This document shows positions 6,538 through 6,596 of a DNA stretch of 6,596 bases, one piece after another. The notes under the pieces were generated by a model. It was not told the DNA's origin. It saw nothing but the letters and a program-made list of their open reading frames with translations, and made no database searches. Source of the DNA: Micavibrio sp. Lineage in GTDB: Bacteria; Pseudomonadota; Alphaproteobacteria; Micavibrionales; Micavibrionaceae. The position numbers and the translations under genes were made by a program. The DNA lies in contig JAPJRC010000092.1 of the NCBI GenBank assembly GCA_030824805.1, forward strand, positions 1 to 6,596, read 5' to 3'. The first letter of the stretch is position 1. Each line of letters opens with the position of its first letter.

Positions 6538-6553
6538 AGAATCTTAAGATTCT
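6538..6553. repeat. Perfect 16-bp palindrome with paired GANTC sites
   Basis: AGAATCTTAAGATTCT is a perfect palindrome. Each arm contains a GANTC sequence (GAATC at 6539-6543, GATTC at 6548-6552), the target of CcrM/HinfI-type adenine methylation in alphaproteobacteria. It lies about 40 bp downstream of the possible rightward promoter, in a position to be an operator or a leader hairpin. No methylase is encoded here, so a methylation role is speculative. Confidence 0.45.
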
Positions 6554-6596
6554 GAAATTGAATGGATTTATTTATTTCATTTTTTTTGCATGTATA

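Larger units (their letters stand above)
6259..6596. other. AT-rich intergenic region upstream of the AsmA-family gene
   Basis: This 338-bp stretch holds no convincing gene. It is clearly richer in A+T than the coding DNA. It contains a plausible asmA promoter (minus strand), a 12-bp palindrome, a spaced direct repeat inside a short inverted repeat, a possible rightward promoter and a 16-bp palindrome. An ATG at 6562 opens a frame (MDLFISFFLHV) still open at the window end, but no ribosome-binding site precedes it and 11 codons are too few to call a gene. I saw no tRNA-like cloverleaf or insertion-sequence end. Confidence 0.6.

Noticed and set aside
6259..6596. RNA gene, CRISPR array or insertion-sequence end in the AT-rich region
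   Set aside because: The repeats are only two copies or short palindromes. I see no cloverleaf, no regular repeat-spacer series, and no transposase or terminal inverted repeat pair with target duplication.

Overview
The window looks like chromosomal DNA of a Gram-negative bacterium, most likely a proteobacterium. It has an inner-membrane AsmA-family protein, an EmrA/EmrB-type efflux pair (a periplasmic adaptor plus a 14-helix MFS pump) and the C-terminus of an RTX protein secreted by a type I system. Coding DNA is of medium GC, while the right-hand intergenic region is clearly AT-rich. I cannot place it below phylum from sequence alone.

Layout, left to right. (1) 1-1026 (+): the 3' end of a calcium-binding RTX protein with a DUF4114-type domain, four nonapeptide repeats and a type I secretion C-terminal domain. 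Its reading frame is open at the left edge, so its N-terminus lies outside the window. (2) 1051-1650 (-): a TetR/AcrR-family repressor, convergent with the RTX gene. (3) 1651-1709: a compact divergent control region with a strong sigma70-like promoter (TTGACT-N17-TATACT) and a perfect palindromic operator (ACTAAAC-G-GTTTAGT) placed at the predicted transcription start. (4) 1710-4327 (+): an emrA-emrB-like operon whose two genes overlap by ATGA. (5) 4339-6258 (-): an AsmA-family gene, convergent with emrB across an 11-bp gap. (6) 6259-6596: an AT-rich intergenic region with no confident gene but several palindromes, a direct repeat, a likely asmA promoter and a possible promoter reading off the right edge.

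Working together: the TetR protein most likely represses the divergent emrAB operon, and probably itself, until a toxic ligand releases it. EmrA and EmrB would then export that compound through an outer-membrane TolC-like channel that is not encoded here. The RTX protein and the AsmA-family protein appear to be separate transcription units. EmrA belongs to the HlyD superfamily, but its partner is an MFS pump and not an ABC exporter, so it should not be taken as the RTX protein's secretion machinery. I found no mobile element, CRISPR array, RNA gene or clearly new system. The least explained part is the structured region 6259-6596.
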